6,374 bases of DNA from Clostridia bacterium (GCA_900763035.1 CAAFIS010000018.1:1-6374), one strand, 5' to 3'; shown: positions 1 through 6,260, counted from the first letter of the stretch. The notes: generated by a model from the letters alone, not told the origin. Made by a program: numbers and translations.

Positions 1-1735
1 GCTCATAGTTCGCCTCGAAATCCGCCGAGCGGGAGGTCTTGACCTTGCGCAGATATTCGTGCGTGTCGAAGATATCGTGCTCCAGCTCGATGATCGCGAC
101 GGCCACGTTGGAGCAGTGGTCGGCGATGCGCTCGTAGTTCGTCAGGATGTCATTGTAGACGAAGCCGTGATCGAGCGTGCATTCGCCGGTCTGGACGCGC
201 CGGACGTGGCGCAGCTTGATCTCGTCGCACAGGCCGTCGATCACCTGCTCCAGCGGCTCGACCTTTTTGGCGGCGGCGCTGTCGTCGTTGGTGAAGGCAT
301 CGGTCGCCAGCACCACGATCTCGCTGACGGCGGAGGTGATCACGTCCAGCTCGCGCTGCGCCACATCGGACAGGCGCAGCTTTTTCTCGCTGATCTCGCG
401 GGCGGTCTTGGACAGGTTGACCGCATGGTCGCCGATCCGCTCGAAATCACCGATCGTGTGCAGGATCTTGGAGATGTTGCGGCTCTGCTCCGGCGAAAGC
501 TCATGTGCGGTCAGCTTGACCAGATACGTGCCCAGCTTGTCCTCGTACTTGTCGATGATCTGCTCCTTGGCTTGGACCTTATCGAATTTATCGTCGCTGT
601 AGTCATACAGCAGCGCGATGGCGCGCGACAGGTTCTTGCGCGCCTTGCGCGCCATGGAGCACACGGCGTTGTTGCTCTGCTCCAGCGCGATGGTCGGATG
701 CTCGATGAAGCGGTCCTCCAGCCGGTCGATCTCGGCGTTCTCCTCCGCCTCCTCGGGATCGTCCTTGAAGATGAAGCAGGTGATCCGCTCCAGCAGCCGG
801 GTGAACGGCGCCAGCAGCAGCACCGTGGCCAGACGGAACAGCGTGTTGAGCAGCGCGATGCTGACCATGTTCATCGTCGCCGCCATGAAGGGGAACTTCG
901 CCACGGCGTTGACGGTATAGAACACGGCGGCCCAGAACGCCGCACCGATCACGTCGATCAGCAGATACACGAACGCGACGCGCTTGCCCTCGACGCTGGA
1001 GCCGAAGGCGGACAGCAGCACCGGCACGGCCGCGCCGATCGCGATGCCCATGATGATCGGCAGCGCGATGCCAAAGCTGATCTGCCCGGTGACGGACAGC
1101 GCCTGCAGGATGCCGACGGTGGCGGAGGCGCTCTGCAGCACGCAGGTGATCAGCATACCGACCAGGATGCCGACGATCGGATGCTCGAAGGAGCTGAGCG
1201 CCTCGATGAAGAAGGGGCTTTCCTTCAGCGGGGCAACGGCCGCGCTCATGGCGGTCATACCGGTCATCAGGATGGCGAAGCCCATCAGGATGTTGCCCAC
1301 CTGCTGCTGCAGATGCCCCTTGCAGAACATCCGCAGGATGATGCCCACCACCGCGACCACGCCGGTCAGCGTGGCGGTGGACACCAGCGCCACCCAGCTC
1401 GACGTGCTGCCGTCAACGTCGGACAGGCAGATGATCCACCCGGTGATGCTGGTGCCCAAGATCGCGCCCAGCACCACGCCGATGGCCTGCCGTGCCTTCA
1501 TCATGCCGGAGTTGACGAAACCGACCACCATGATGGATGTCGCCGAGGAGGACTGGATGATCGCCGTCACGCCCGTGCCGAGCAGGATGCCCTTGACCGG
1601 CGTGCTCGACAGCCGGTACAGCACCAGCTCCAGCTTGTTGCCCGCCACGCTTTTCAGGCCTGCGCCCATCAGCAGCATACCGAACAGGAACAACGCCACA
1701 CCGCCCAAAAGTGCGATCAGATCCGCAACGTTCAT
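1..1735 (-). CDS. Na+/phosphate cotransporter family protein with C-terminal PhoU domain (3' end cut by window edge)
   Basis: Membrane carrier of the Na/Pi cotransporter (NptA/PNaS, COG1283) family, expected to import phosphate with sodium. 578 codons are visible and the frame is open to base 1, so only the C-terminus is missing; the visible length is close to the usual size of PhoU-fused members. The two inverted transporter halves are marked by QSSSAT (residues 61-66) and QSASAT (201-206), each among hydrophobic helices from about residue 5 to 325. A soluble helical tail (about 345-578) carries two PhoU-type metal motifs, DFERIGDHA (430-438) and NYERIADHC (533-541). The chosen start, ATG at 1735-1733, has AGGAG (1744-1748) with an 8-base spacer. 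An in-frame ATG at 1807-1805 exists but lacks a proper SD and lies almost at the predicted transcript start. The asparagine usual in the family's GxNIGT motifs is absent from both halves (residues 91-97 and 230-236). Transport family is confident; substrate is inferred. Confidence 0.93.
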   Translation of the reverse strand, partial: MNVADLIALLGGVALFLFGMLLMGAGLKSVAGNKLELVLYRLSSTPVKGILLGTGVTAIIQSSSATSIMVVGFVNSGMMKARQAIGVVLGAILGTSITGWIICLSDVDGSTSSWVALVSTATLTGVVAVVGIILRMFCKGHLQQQVGNILMGFAILMTGMTAMSAAVAPLKESPFFIEALSSFEHPIVGILVGMLITCVLQSASATVGILQALSVTGQISFGIALPIIMGIAIGAAVPVLLSAFGSSVEGKRVAFVYLLIDVIGAAFWAAVFYTVNAVAKFPFMAATMNMVSIALLNTLFRLATVLLLAPFTRLLERITCFIFKDDPEEAEENAEIDRLEDRFIEHPTIALEQSNNAVCSMARKARKNLSRAIALLYDYSDDKFDKVQAKEQIIDKYEDKLGTYLVKLTAHELSPEQSRNISKILHTIGDFERIGDHAVNLSKTAREISEKKLRLSDVAQRELDVITSAVSEIVVLATDAFTNDDSAAAKKVEPLEQVIDGLCDEIKLRHVRRVQTGECTLDHGFVYNDILTNYERIADHCSNVAVAIIELEHDIFDTHEYLRKVKTSRSADFEANYE

Positions 1736-1820
1736 CAGCAAAACTCCTATCGTCCGCGGTCCTGCGCGCCCATCTTGACCATCCGGCGCGCTCTGCCCCA
1801 TTTTCATTCCGTTAACTATA

Positions 1821-1849
1821 AGCATACCATGCCGTGCCAAAAAACGCAA
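1821..1849 (-). promoter_or_regulatory. predicted promoter of the Na/Pi cotransporter gene
   Basis: Reading the minus strand, TTGCGT (1849-1844) and TATGCT (1826-1821) are separated by 17 bases. TGG precedes the -10 hexamer, giving an extended -10 (TGGTATGCT). The predicted transcript start is near 1814, leaving a leader of about 78 bases before the ATG at 1735. Spacing and extended -10 are seen directly; activity is inferred. Confidence 0.5.
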
Positions 1850-1887
1850 GACCCATTTTCTTGCCGGGCCGATCTGCATTTCTCCAT

Positions 1888-1916
1888 TTGACATCCTGCA
1901 AAACGCGGAGTATAAT
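1888..1916 (+). promoter_or_regulatory. consensus sigma-A/sigma-70 type promoter of the SCP-2/aminotransferase operon
   Basis: TTGACA (1888-1893) and TATAAT (1911-1916) are both exact consensus hexamers with an ideal 17-base spacer. Transcription should begin near 1923, giving a leader of about 30 bases that contains only the SD GGAGGG (1941-1946). No operator palindrome was seen, so strong housekeeping transcription is the simplest reading. It lies back-to-back with the leftward promoter, the two -35 elements being 38 bases apart. Confidence 0.9.
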
Positions 1917-1953
1917 AAGGAAAAACCAAACCCAAACTCAGGAGGGATGCCCG

Positions 1954-2754
1954 ATGGCAGAACGATACGACGCCCCGATGCCTTCCCGCGGGAAGCAGGC
2001 ACGGGCGATGGCTTACGTGAATATGTACGGCCCGCTGGGCGCACTGGAGGAGCTGTGCCGCATGGACGAGCAGGCAGCGGCGGTCGTGCACCGGATACGC
2101 CGCCCGGTCGCGCTGTGCTTGGAGGTCCGTGGCGGCCCGTGCCGCACGTTCCGTTTCTCCGCTGACGGCTGCCGCATCACCGAAGGCAGTGACGGCTGCA
2201 CCTGCAAAATGACCTTTGCTTCTCCGGAGGCGTTCAACGCCATGATCGACAGCGGCAAGCCCGGCCGCCCGGTCAAGGGGGTCGTGACGCTGCTGCGTTT
2301 CCTCACCGGACCGTTCACCAAGCTGACCGACCGGCTGCAGGCAGTGCTGCGCCCGACCGAGGAGCAGCTGAAGGATCCCGCATTTTTTGAGGAGAACACC
2401 CTGCTGACGATGTATGTGATCGCCGGGGCGGTGTCCGCACTGGCCAACACGGACGATATCGCCAGGATCTCGGCCGCGAACACCGTCGACGGCGATATCG
2501 CGATGGGCATCCGCGGCAAGGCCGCCGTCACGATCGGCGTGAAGGATCACGTGTTCACCACCGTCAAAGCCCCGTGCGCGCATCCGCGCGCGATGATGGA
2601 ATTCGCCGACGTCGCGCTGGCCAACGGCCTGTTCGCCGGCAAGGTCAGCACGATCGACGAGATGTGCCGCGGCAACATTCGGCTGGCGGGCGTGTTGTCG
2701 ATGGTGGATAACGTCAACCGGATCTTGGACCGCGTCGCGGTCTATCTGGCATAA
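1954..2754 (+). CDS. SCP-2-like (sterol carrier protein fold) protein, function unknown
   Basis: A 266-residue soluble protein with no signal peptide or membrane segment. Two stretches resemble SCP-2 lipid-transfer modules: residues about 50-133 (strands, then MTFASPEAFNAMIDSGKPG at 86-104 and an amphipathic helix) and about 185-263 (VTIGVKDHV at 192-200, then ANGLFAGKVSTIDEM at 223-237 and GVLSMVDNVNRILDR at 246-260). In SCP-2 proteins this pattern builds a hydrophobic pocket for lipids or acyl compounds. Residues 55-84 hold five cysteines (55, 63, 73, 82, 84), unusual for the fold. The start ATG is chosen because GGAGGG sits 7 bases upstream and the consensus promoter puts the transcript start after the earlier in-frame ATG at 1834. 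The aminotransferase follows after 13 bases, so the two are cotranscribed. The fold call rests on sequence pattern only; ligand and role are unknown. Confidence 0.75.
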   Translation: MAERYDAPMPSRGKQARAMAYVNMYGPLGALEELCRMDEQAAAVVHRIRRPVALCLEVRGGPCRTFRFSADGCRITEGSDGCTCKMTFASPEAFNAMIDSGKPGRPVKGVVTLLRFLTGPFTKLTDRLQAVLRPTEEQLKDPAFFEENTLLTMYVIAGAVSALANTDDIARISAANTVDGDIAMGIRGKAAVTIGVKDHVFTTVKAPCAHPRAMMEFADVALANGLFAGKVSTIDEMCRGNIRLAGVLSMVDNVNRILDRVAVYLA

Positions 2755-2767
2755 GGAGGCGGGCAGA

Positions 2768-4039
2768 ATGAGCAAGTATCCCGAATATTCTCACAAAAAA
2801 AGCCGCGCATGGTTCGACCGCGCACTGAACGTGATCCCGTCCGGCATCTACGGGCATCTCGGCCCGTCTGAGGGGCTGTTCCTGCCGCTGGACAAATGGC
2901 CGCTGATCAGCTCCCGCGCGCAGGGGACGTATTTTTGGGACATGGACGGCAACCGCTATATCGACCTGATGTGCGCTTACGGCCCCAACGTGCTGGGCTA
3001 TAACGATCCCGACGTCGATGCTGCCGCCCTCGCCCAGCTCAAGGACGGCAACTGCACCACTGCCCCGTCGTACAAGATGGTGGAATGCGCCGAACGGCTG
3101 GTGGACATGGTCGCGTGCGCCGACTGGGCGTATTTCATGAAAAACGGCACCGACGCCACCACCTTCGCGGTACTGTGCGCCCGCGCCCACACCAAGCGGA
3201 GCAAAACGCTGTTCTTCAAGGGCTACTACCACGGCAACGATCCGTGGGCGATGAAGGCGGACTACCCCGGCATCCTGCCCGAGGACGTGGCCAACAACAT
3301 CATCGTCCCGTGGTTCGACATGGACGCGCTGGAGCAGGCTTGGGAGCAGACGCACGGCGACGTGGCCGCGCTGATCGCCCAGCCGTACGACCACGGCAAT
3401 TTTCACGATAACGTCTGCGCCACGCATGAGCAGTGGCAGGACGTGCGCCGCTTCTGCGACGAGCACGGCATCGTCCTGATCATGGACGACGTGCGCGCCG
3501 GCTTCCGTTTGGATCTGGCGGGCAGCGATCACTATTACGGCATCAAGGCAGACATCATCTGCTTCTGCAAGGCGCTGGCCAACGGCTACAATATGTCCGC
3601 CGCCTGCGGGCAGGAGTTCCTCAAGACCGCGGCCTCGTCGCTGTCGTTCACCGGCTCGTACTGGATGAGCGCCGTGCCCTTCGCCGCGTGCATCGCCTGT
3701 CTGGATAAGATGCAGCGGCTCGATACCCCGCTGCTGTTCCGCGAAAAAGGCCACAAGCTGACCGACGCCTTCAAGCGTGCGGCCAAGGAGAACGGGTTCG
3801 ATCTGGTCGTGTCCGGCGAGCCGGCGCTGTTCTATCTGCGCATCGCCAACGACGACAGCCTGATGCTGCATCAGGAATGGGTGGCGGAGTGCGTTTCGCG
3901 CGGGTTGTTCCTCGCCTCGCACCATAACCACTTCATCAACGCCGCGCTCAGTGACGAGGATATCGCTCTGGCGGCCGATATCGCGAACGATGCGTTCGCG
4001 GTCATCGCCGCCCGCCATCCGGAGGTCACGGAACGGTAA
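2768..4039 (+). CDS. class III PLP-dependent aminotransferase, glutamate-1-semialdehyde aminomutase-like
   Basis: A 423-residue cytosolic fold-type I PLP enzyme. Visible family landmarks, in order: WDMDGNRYIDL (57-67), the cofactor phosphate loop NGTDAT (126-131), the ring-stacking region YYHGND (153-158), MDDVRAGFRL (239-248) in which D240 should contact the PLP pyridine nitrogen, and CFCKALANG (265-273) in which K268 should form the Schiff base. Length and lysine position are close to HemL, but HemL's usual DEV appears here as DDVR, and the region after the lysine reads TGSYWMSAVP (295-304) instead of the HemL-type GTLSGNP. An aminotransferase or aminomutase with another substrate is therefore more likely than tetrapyrrole synthesis, and no hem genes are nearby. 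SD AAGGAGG (2753-2759) overlaps the stop of the SCP-2-like gene, with 8 bases to the ATG, indicating tight coupling. Class is confident; substrate is unknown. Confidence 0.92.
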   Translation: MSKYPEYSHKKSRAWFDRALNVIPSGIYGHLGPSEGLFLPLDKWPLISSRAQGTYFWDMDGNRYIDLMCAYGPNVLGYNDPDVDAAALAQLKDGNCTTAPSYKMVECAERLVDMVACADWAYFMKNGTDATTFAVLCARAHTKRSKTLFFKGYYHGNDPWAMKADYPGILPEDVANNIIVPWFDMDALEQAWEQTHGDVAALIAQPYDHGNFHDNVCATHEQWQDVRRFCDEHGIVLIMDDVRAGFRLDLAGSDHYYGIKADIICFCKALANGYNMSAACGQEFLKTAASSLSFTGSYWMSAVPFAACIACLDKMQRLDTPLLFREKGHKLTDAFKRAAKENGFDLVVSGEPALFYLRIANDDSLMLHQEWVAECVSRGLFLASHHNHFINAALSDEDIALAADIANDAFAVIAARHPEVTER

Positions 4040-4058
4040 ACGTCCCCCCTGCAAGACC

Positions 4059-4099
4059 AAAAGCCCGGACACCGCATCGTCGCGGTGTCCGGGCTTTTT
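4059..4099. terminator. strong intrinsic terminator shared by convergent genes
   Basis: A perfect 13-base-pair GC-rich stem (4063-4075 with 4082-4094) closes a 6-base loop. It is followed on the plus strand by TTTTT (4095-4099), starting 56 bases after the aminotransferase stop. On the minus strand the same stem is followed by TTTT (4062-4059), just past the spoVM stop codon. The A/T flanks extend the helix to 17 pairs. It therefore fits a bidirectional terminator for both converging units, stronger in the rightward direction. Confidence 0.93.
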
Positions 4100-4103
4100 C
4101 GGT

Positions 4104-4193
4104 TCAGTCCTTTGCCCGTTCCTTTTTGATCCCGAACAACCGGCACAGCAGACCGGAAAGCATCCGCGGACTTCTGACGACCACAACGCGCAT
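4104..4193 (-). CDS. spoVM: stage V sporulation protein M (SpoVM)
   Basis: A 29-residue peptide that matches SpoVM in size and layout. It opens MRVVVVRSPR, with the helix-breaking proline at residue 9 exactly as in Bacillus subtilis SpoVM, and continues MLSGLLCRLFGIKKERAKD. The PxxLxG core (9-14), the FGIKK end typical of clostridial versions and the basic tail are visible. Family knowledge: SpoVM is an amphipathic helix that settles on the convex outer forespore membrane and anchors SpoIVA, starting spore coat assembly. It has SD GGAGGGG (4201-4207) with a 7-base spacer. Residue 13 is serine where glycine is common, and residue 17 is cysteine where arginine is common. It lies 39 bases downstream of another tiny gene on the same strand, and its stop is followed at once by the shared terminator. 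The short length limits statistical support, but the pattern is specific. Confidence 0.88.
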   Translation of the reverse strand: MRVVVVRSPRMLSGLLCRLFGIKKERAKD

Positions 4194-4232
4194 AAGACTA
4201 CCCCTCCATCATCATCGTTCGGCAGATCCGGG

Positions 4233-4394
4233 TCAGCGGCGGGCGCAGGTCAGCCCGCAGGCGATCAGCGCCGCCGCCAGCACGAACACCAGCGCCTTGG
4301 CCGGCAGCACGGAACAGGTCAGCAGCCCCACCCCGAAACAGGCGAAGCACACCGTCATCCCGCCGCATCTGCGCCGCCCGTGCCGTTTCGCCAT
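4233..4394 (-). CDS. small two-helix membrane protein of unknown function, upstream of spoVM
   Basis: A 53-residue reading frame I do not assign to a named family. A basic start (MAKRHGRRR) is followed by two hydrophobic stretches, about residues 14-30 and 34-50, joined by a short LPAK turn, and it ends in ARR. This is a helical hairpin with both ends probably cytoplasmic by the positive-inside rule. Six cysteines (10, 16, 19, 27, 46, 50) in 53 residues are notable. It is called as real because a strong SD GGAGGGG (4401-4407) lies 6 bases before the ATG, the hydrophobic pattern is coherent, and it is followed after 39 bases by spoVM on the same strand. Cotranscription with spoVM suggests a sporulation or forespore-membrane role, which is inference. 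No other annotated-size gene overlaps it. Confidence 0.72.
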   Translation of the reverse strand: MAKRHGRRRCGGMTVCFACFGVGLLTCSVLPAKALVFVLAAALIACGLTCARR

Positions 4395-4449
4395 CGCGAT
4401 CCCCTCCCCGCCGTTCTCCGCGCCGCCCGCCGTTTTGCGGACCTATCCC

Positions 4450-4477
4450 AAGATATGCAGCGGCCGGGCATGCGGTG
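4450..4477 (-). promoter_or_regulatory. possible sporulation sigma-factor promoter for the small gene and spoVM
   Basis: On the minus strand, CATATCTT (4457-4450) resembles the CATA-type -10 of mother-cell sigma factors (CATAnnnT for sigma-K; partial match to the sigma-E form). CACC (4477-4474) lies 16 bases upstream, fitting the short sigma-K -35. No housekeeping promoter is apparent between the terminator at 4498 and the small gene at 4394, although this unit needs a promoter of its own. spoVM is sigma-E dependent in B. subtilis, so the match is only suggestive. Confidence 0.3.
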
Positions 4478-4497
4478 AATGATCCGTTTGGCAGGCA

Positions 4498-4533
4498 TAA
4501 AACGTCCCCCGGCGGAGGACCGCCGGGGGACGT
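4498..4533 (-). terminator. intrinsic terminator of the M23 peptidase gene
   Basis: A perfect 14-base-pair stem (4502-4515 with 4520-4533) carries a 4-base loop (AGGA on the plus strand). Minus-strand transcription leaves it through TTTT. It begins about 24 bases past the peptidase stop codon. It separates the peptidase from the spoVM unit, although read-through cannot be excluded because the T tract is short. Confidence 0.88.
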
Positions 4534-4556
4534 CACTATCGTGTAAGGACGGTACG

Positions 4557-6260
4557 TCAGCGCTTGACGTACTGCAGCGGGTTGACGCGCACGCCGTTGC
4601 GGATGACCTCGAAATGGAGGTGCGGGCCGGTGGAATTGCCGGTGGAGCCGATGATGCCGACGACCTGCCCCTGCGACACCGTCTGTCCCTTGACCACACG
4701 CACGGCCTGGAAATGCGCATACAGCGTGACCAGCCCGTTGGCGTGCTGGATCTTGACCATGTTGCCGTAGCCGCCGTACCATCCGGCATAGATGACCACG
4801 CCGCCGTCGGCCGCCACCGCATTTTTACCGCGCACGGTGACCGGGCCGTTGCAGATATCCAGCGCCCGGTGTCCGGACGAGAACCCGCGGGACATATTAT
4901 GGCAGATCGGTACGGGCCAGATCATCGTGCCGCGCGTCTGTCCGTCGCCCTGCACGACCTCGAAGCCGCTGCTCGTGGTCACGCGCTGCGTGCCGCGCTC
5001 GATCACGCGGGTGACCGGCTCCTTCGTCACGGTGGACGACACGATCTCGCGCTTCGTTTCCAAGCCATCGAGAGTCGTCACCTCGGCCACGATGTCGCGG
5101 CTGCCGTCGACGCCCTTCGTCAGGGTCTTGGAATACGTCGTGGGCTTGGATGTATTCTGCTTATACTGCGTGTTGTAGGCGATCTTTTCGGTATAAAAGA
5201 TCTTTTTGATCACCTTGACCTGCAAAAACGGCTGCGGCCGCTGCACGACCACCTCGTCGCCGATGTGGATCATGTCGGTGTTGGCATAGGGCGGGTTCAT
5301 TTGGCGCAGCTCGGACAGGGTCATGTCGTTTTTGGAGGCGATCAGCCCCAGCGAATCGCCCGGCACGGCGGTGTAGGTCTTTTTGACCACCGCCTCGCGC
5401 GTGAGCAGTGTGCGGATCTTTTCGCCGTCGGCGACGGTCGCCGACGGGAACAGGCCGTCCAGCGTCTCCACGGTCTGGACGAACTCGGCGCGCTGGTTTT
5501 GGTCGTTACGGTCGAAGTACGTATCCTTGATGCCGTCGAGCACGGCGTTCAGCTCGTCAGATGACTCCATCGCACCGACGAACTCGCCGTCGACATACAG
5601 CCCCGTCGCCTCGGCGATCGAATCGCCGGCGGTGCGCAGGATGGCATCGCACAGCTCGTTATCGTCCAGCACCGGCTCGCTGCCGCGCACCGTCACCGAC
5701 AGCGTCGGCACGGCCTCGACGGCGAAGGAATCGTCCACGTTGACGACGCGCCCCTTCGCCATGGCGGCGGCCTGCTCGTAGGTCACCTCATTGCTGATCA
5801 GCCCCAGCTGCTGCTCGCCGTAGGTCAGCGAAAGGCAGAACTCCGTGTTCGTCCACGCGGACAGGGTCAGCAGCAGCACGACGGTGGCCAGCACCGGTCC
5901 CGCCACGCCCCACAGGGCAAGCAGCTCACCGCGATAGCGGCGCACGCCGCGCACGGTCAGGTGCCCGAAGCAGGACAGCAGCCGGCCGAAGCCCTGCCCG
6001 GCCGCGTCGCGCAATTCGATGCGGGCGTGCGCCATGCGGCGCGCGAACCGGTGCCAGCGGCGCTTTTGTCTGTGCAGCGCCAGCACGGCCGTTTTTCGCC
6101 AAAAGCGGGCAAAACGGCGCACACCGGGCACGCAAGCCCGGCGCAGCCGCGCGAAACGGCGCGCGGTGCGCATCCCGACAAGATAGAAAAATCCGTAAAC
6201 GGCCTCCGCGGCGCCCTGCGGCGCTGCGGTGCGCGGCGATATCTGCGCTTCTTTGATCAT
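4557..6260 (-). CDS. membrane-anchored M23 (LytM-type) metallopeptidase with LysM and G5 domains
   Basis: A 567-residue peptidoglycan endopeptidase expected to act outside the membrane. Order: a cytoplasmic N-terminus extremely rich in arginine (23 Arg in residues 31-110); one membrane segment (about 113-136); a poorly conserved extracellular region (138-290) containing GLYVDGEFVGA (220-230); a LysM module (about 295-342) for glycan binding; a G5 module (about 346-424, ending TVTKEPVTRVIERGT at 410-424); and the M23 domain (about 445-565). Zinc and catalytic residues are all present: H464 and D468 in GHRALD, H516 in LYAHF, and H547/H549 in GPHLHFEV, so it should be active. The start ATG has GGAGG (6271-6275) with a 10-base spacer. 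It ends in its own terminator before the spoVM unit. M23/LysM/G5 proteins remodel the wall in growth or sporulation; proximity to spoVM favours neither strongly. Confidence 0.95.
   Translation of the reverse strand: MIKEAQISPRTAAPQGAAEAVYGFFYLVGMRTARRFARLRRACVPGVRRFARFWRKTAVLALHRQKRRWHRFARRMAHARIELRDAAGQGFGRLLSCFGHLTVRGVRRYRGELLALWGVAGPVLATVVLLLTLSAWTNTEFCLSLTYGEQQLGLISNEVTYEQAAAMAKGRVVNVDDSFAVEAVPTLSVTVRGSEPVLDDNELCDAILRTAGDSIAEATGLYVDGEFVGAMESSDELNAVLDGIKDTYFDRNDQNQRAEFVQTVETLDGLFPSATVADGEKIRTLLTREAVVKKTYTAVPGDSLGLIASKNDMTLSELRQMNPPYANTDMIHIGDEVVVQRPQPFLQVKVIKKIFYTEKIAYNTQYKQNTSKPTTYSKTLTKGVDGSRDIVAEVTTLDGLETKREIVSSTVTKEPVTRVIERGTQRVTTSSGFEVVQGDGQTRGTMIWPVPICHNMSRGFSSGHRALDICNGPVTVRGKNAVAADGGVVIYAGWYGGYGNMVKIQHANGLVTLYAHFQAVRVVKGQTVSQGQVVGIIGSTGNSTGPHLHFEVIRNGVRVNPLQYVKR

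Noticed and set aside
1736..1807. Upstream in-frame start for the Na/Pi cotransporter
   Set aside because: The ATG at 1807 has no proper SD and lies at the predicted transcript 5' end; the extension is Gly/Asp/Arg-rich and unlike the family's hydrophobic start.
59..1891. 610-codon open frame on the plus strand
   Set aside because: It lies antisense to the Na/Pi cotransporter gene, whose reading frame shows both QSSSAT-type signatures and PhoU motifs. The antisense product is a low-complexity run of H, D, Q and R with no fold pattern, typical of GC-rich shadow frames.
1841..1906. Repeated AAAACGC near both divergent promoters (1841-1847 and 1900-1906) as a shared operator
   Set aside because: A 7-base direct repeat is expected by chance often enough, shows no dyad symmetry and is not placed alike in the two promoters.
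1834..1953. Upstream start extending the SCP-2-like protein by 40 residues
   Set aside because: The extension would begin before the consensus promoter and encode across it; the ATG at 1954 has an excellent SD and lies after the predicted transcript start.
1947..2165. 72-codon frame beginning at the ATG at 1947
   Set aside because: It overlaps the SCP-2-like gene in another frame, and its ATG directly abuts the SD, leaving no spacer.
2768..4039. Naming the aminotransferase hemL
   Set aside because: The DDVR and TGSYWMSAVP motifs differ from HemL and no tetrapyrrole gene is nearby, so the symbol would claim more than the sequence supports.
2714..4186. 490-codon open frame on the minus strand
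   Set aside because: It is the antisense shadow of the aminotransferase gene, is low in complexity and rich in G, V, R and H, and would run through the strong terminator at 4059-4099.
4198..4782. 194-codon minus-strand frame across the spoVM upstream region
   Set aside because: It overlaps the M23 domain in another frame, crosses a perfect terminator stem and has no coherent composition. The 53-residue frame inside it has its own SD and a membrane pattern.
4479..5564. 361-codon open frame on the plus strand
   Set aside because: It is the antisense shadow of the M23 peptidase and passes through that gene's terminator hairpin; no protein pattern is seen.
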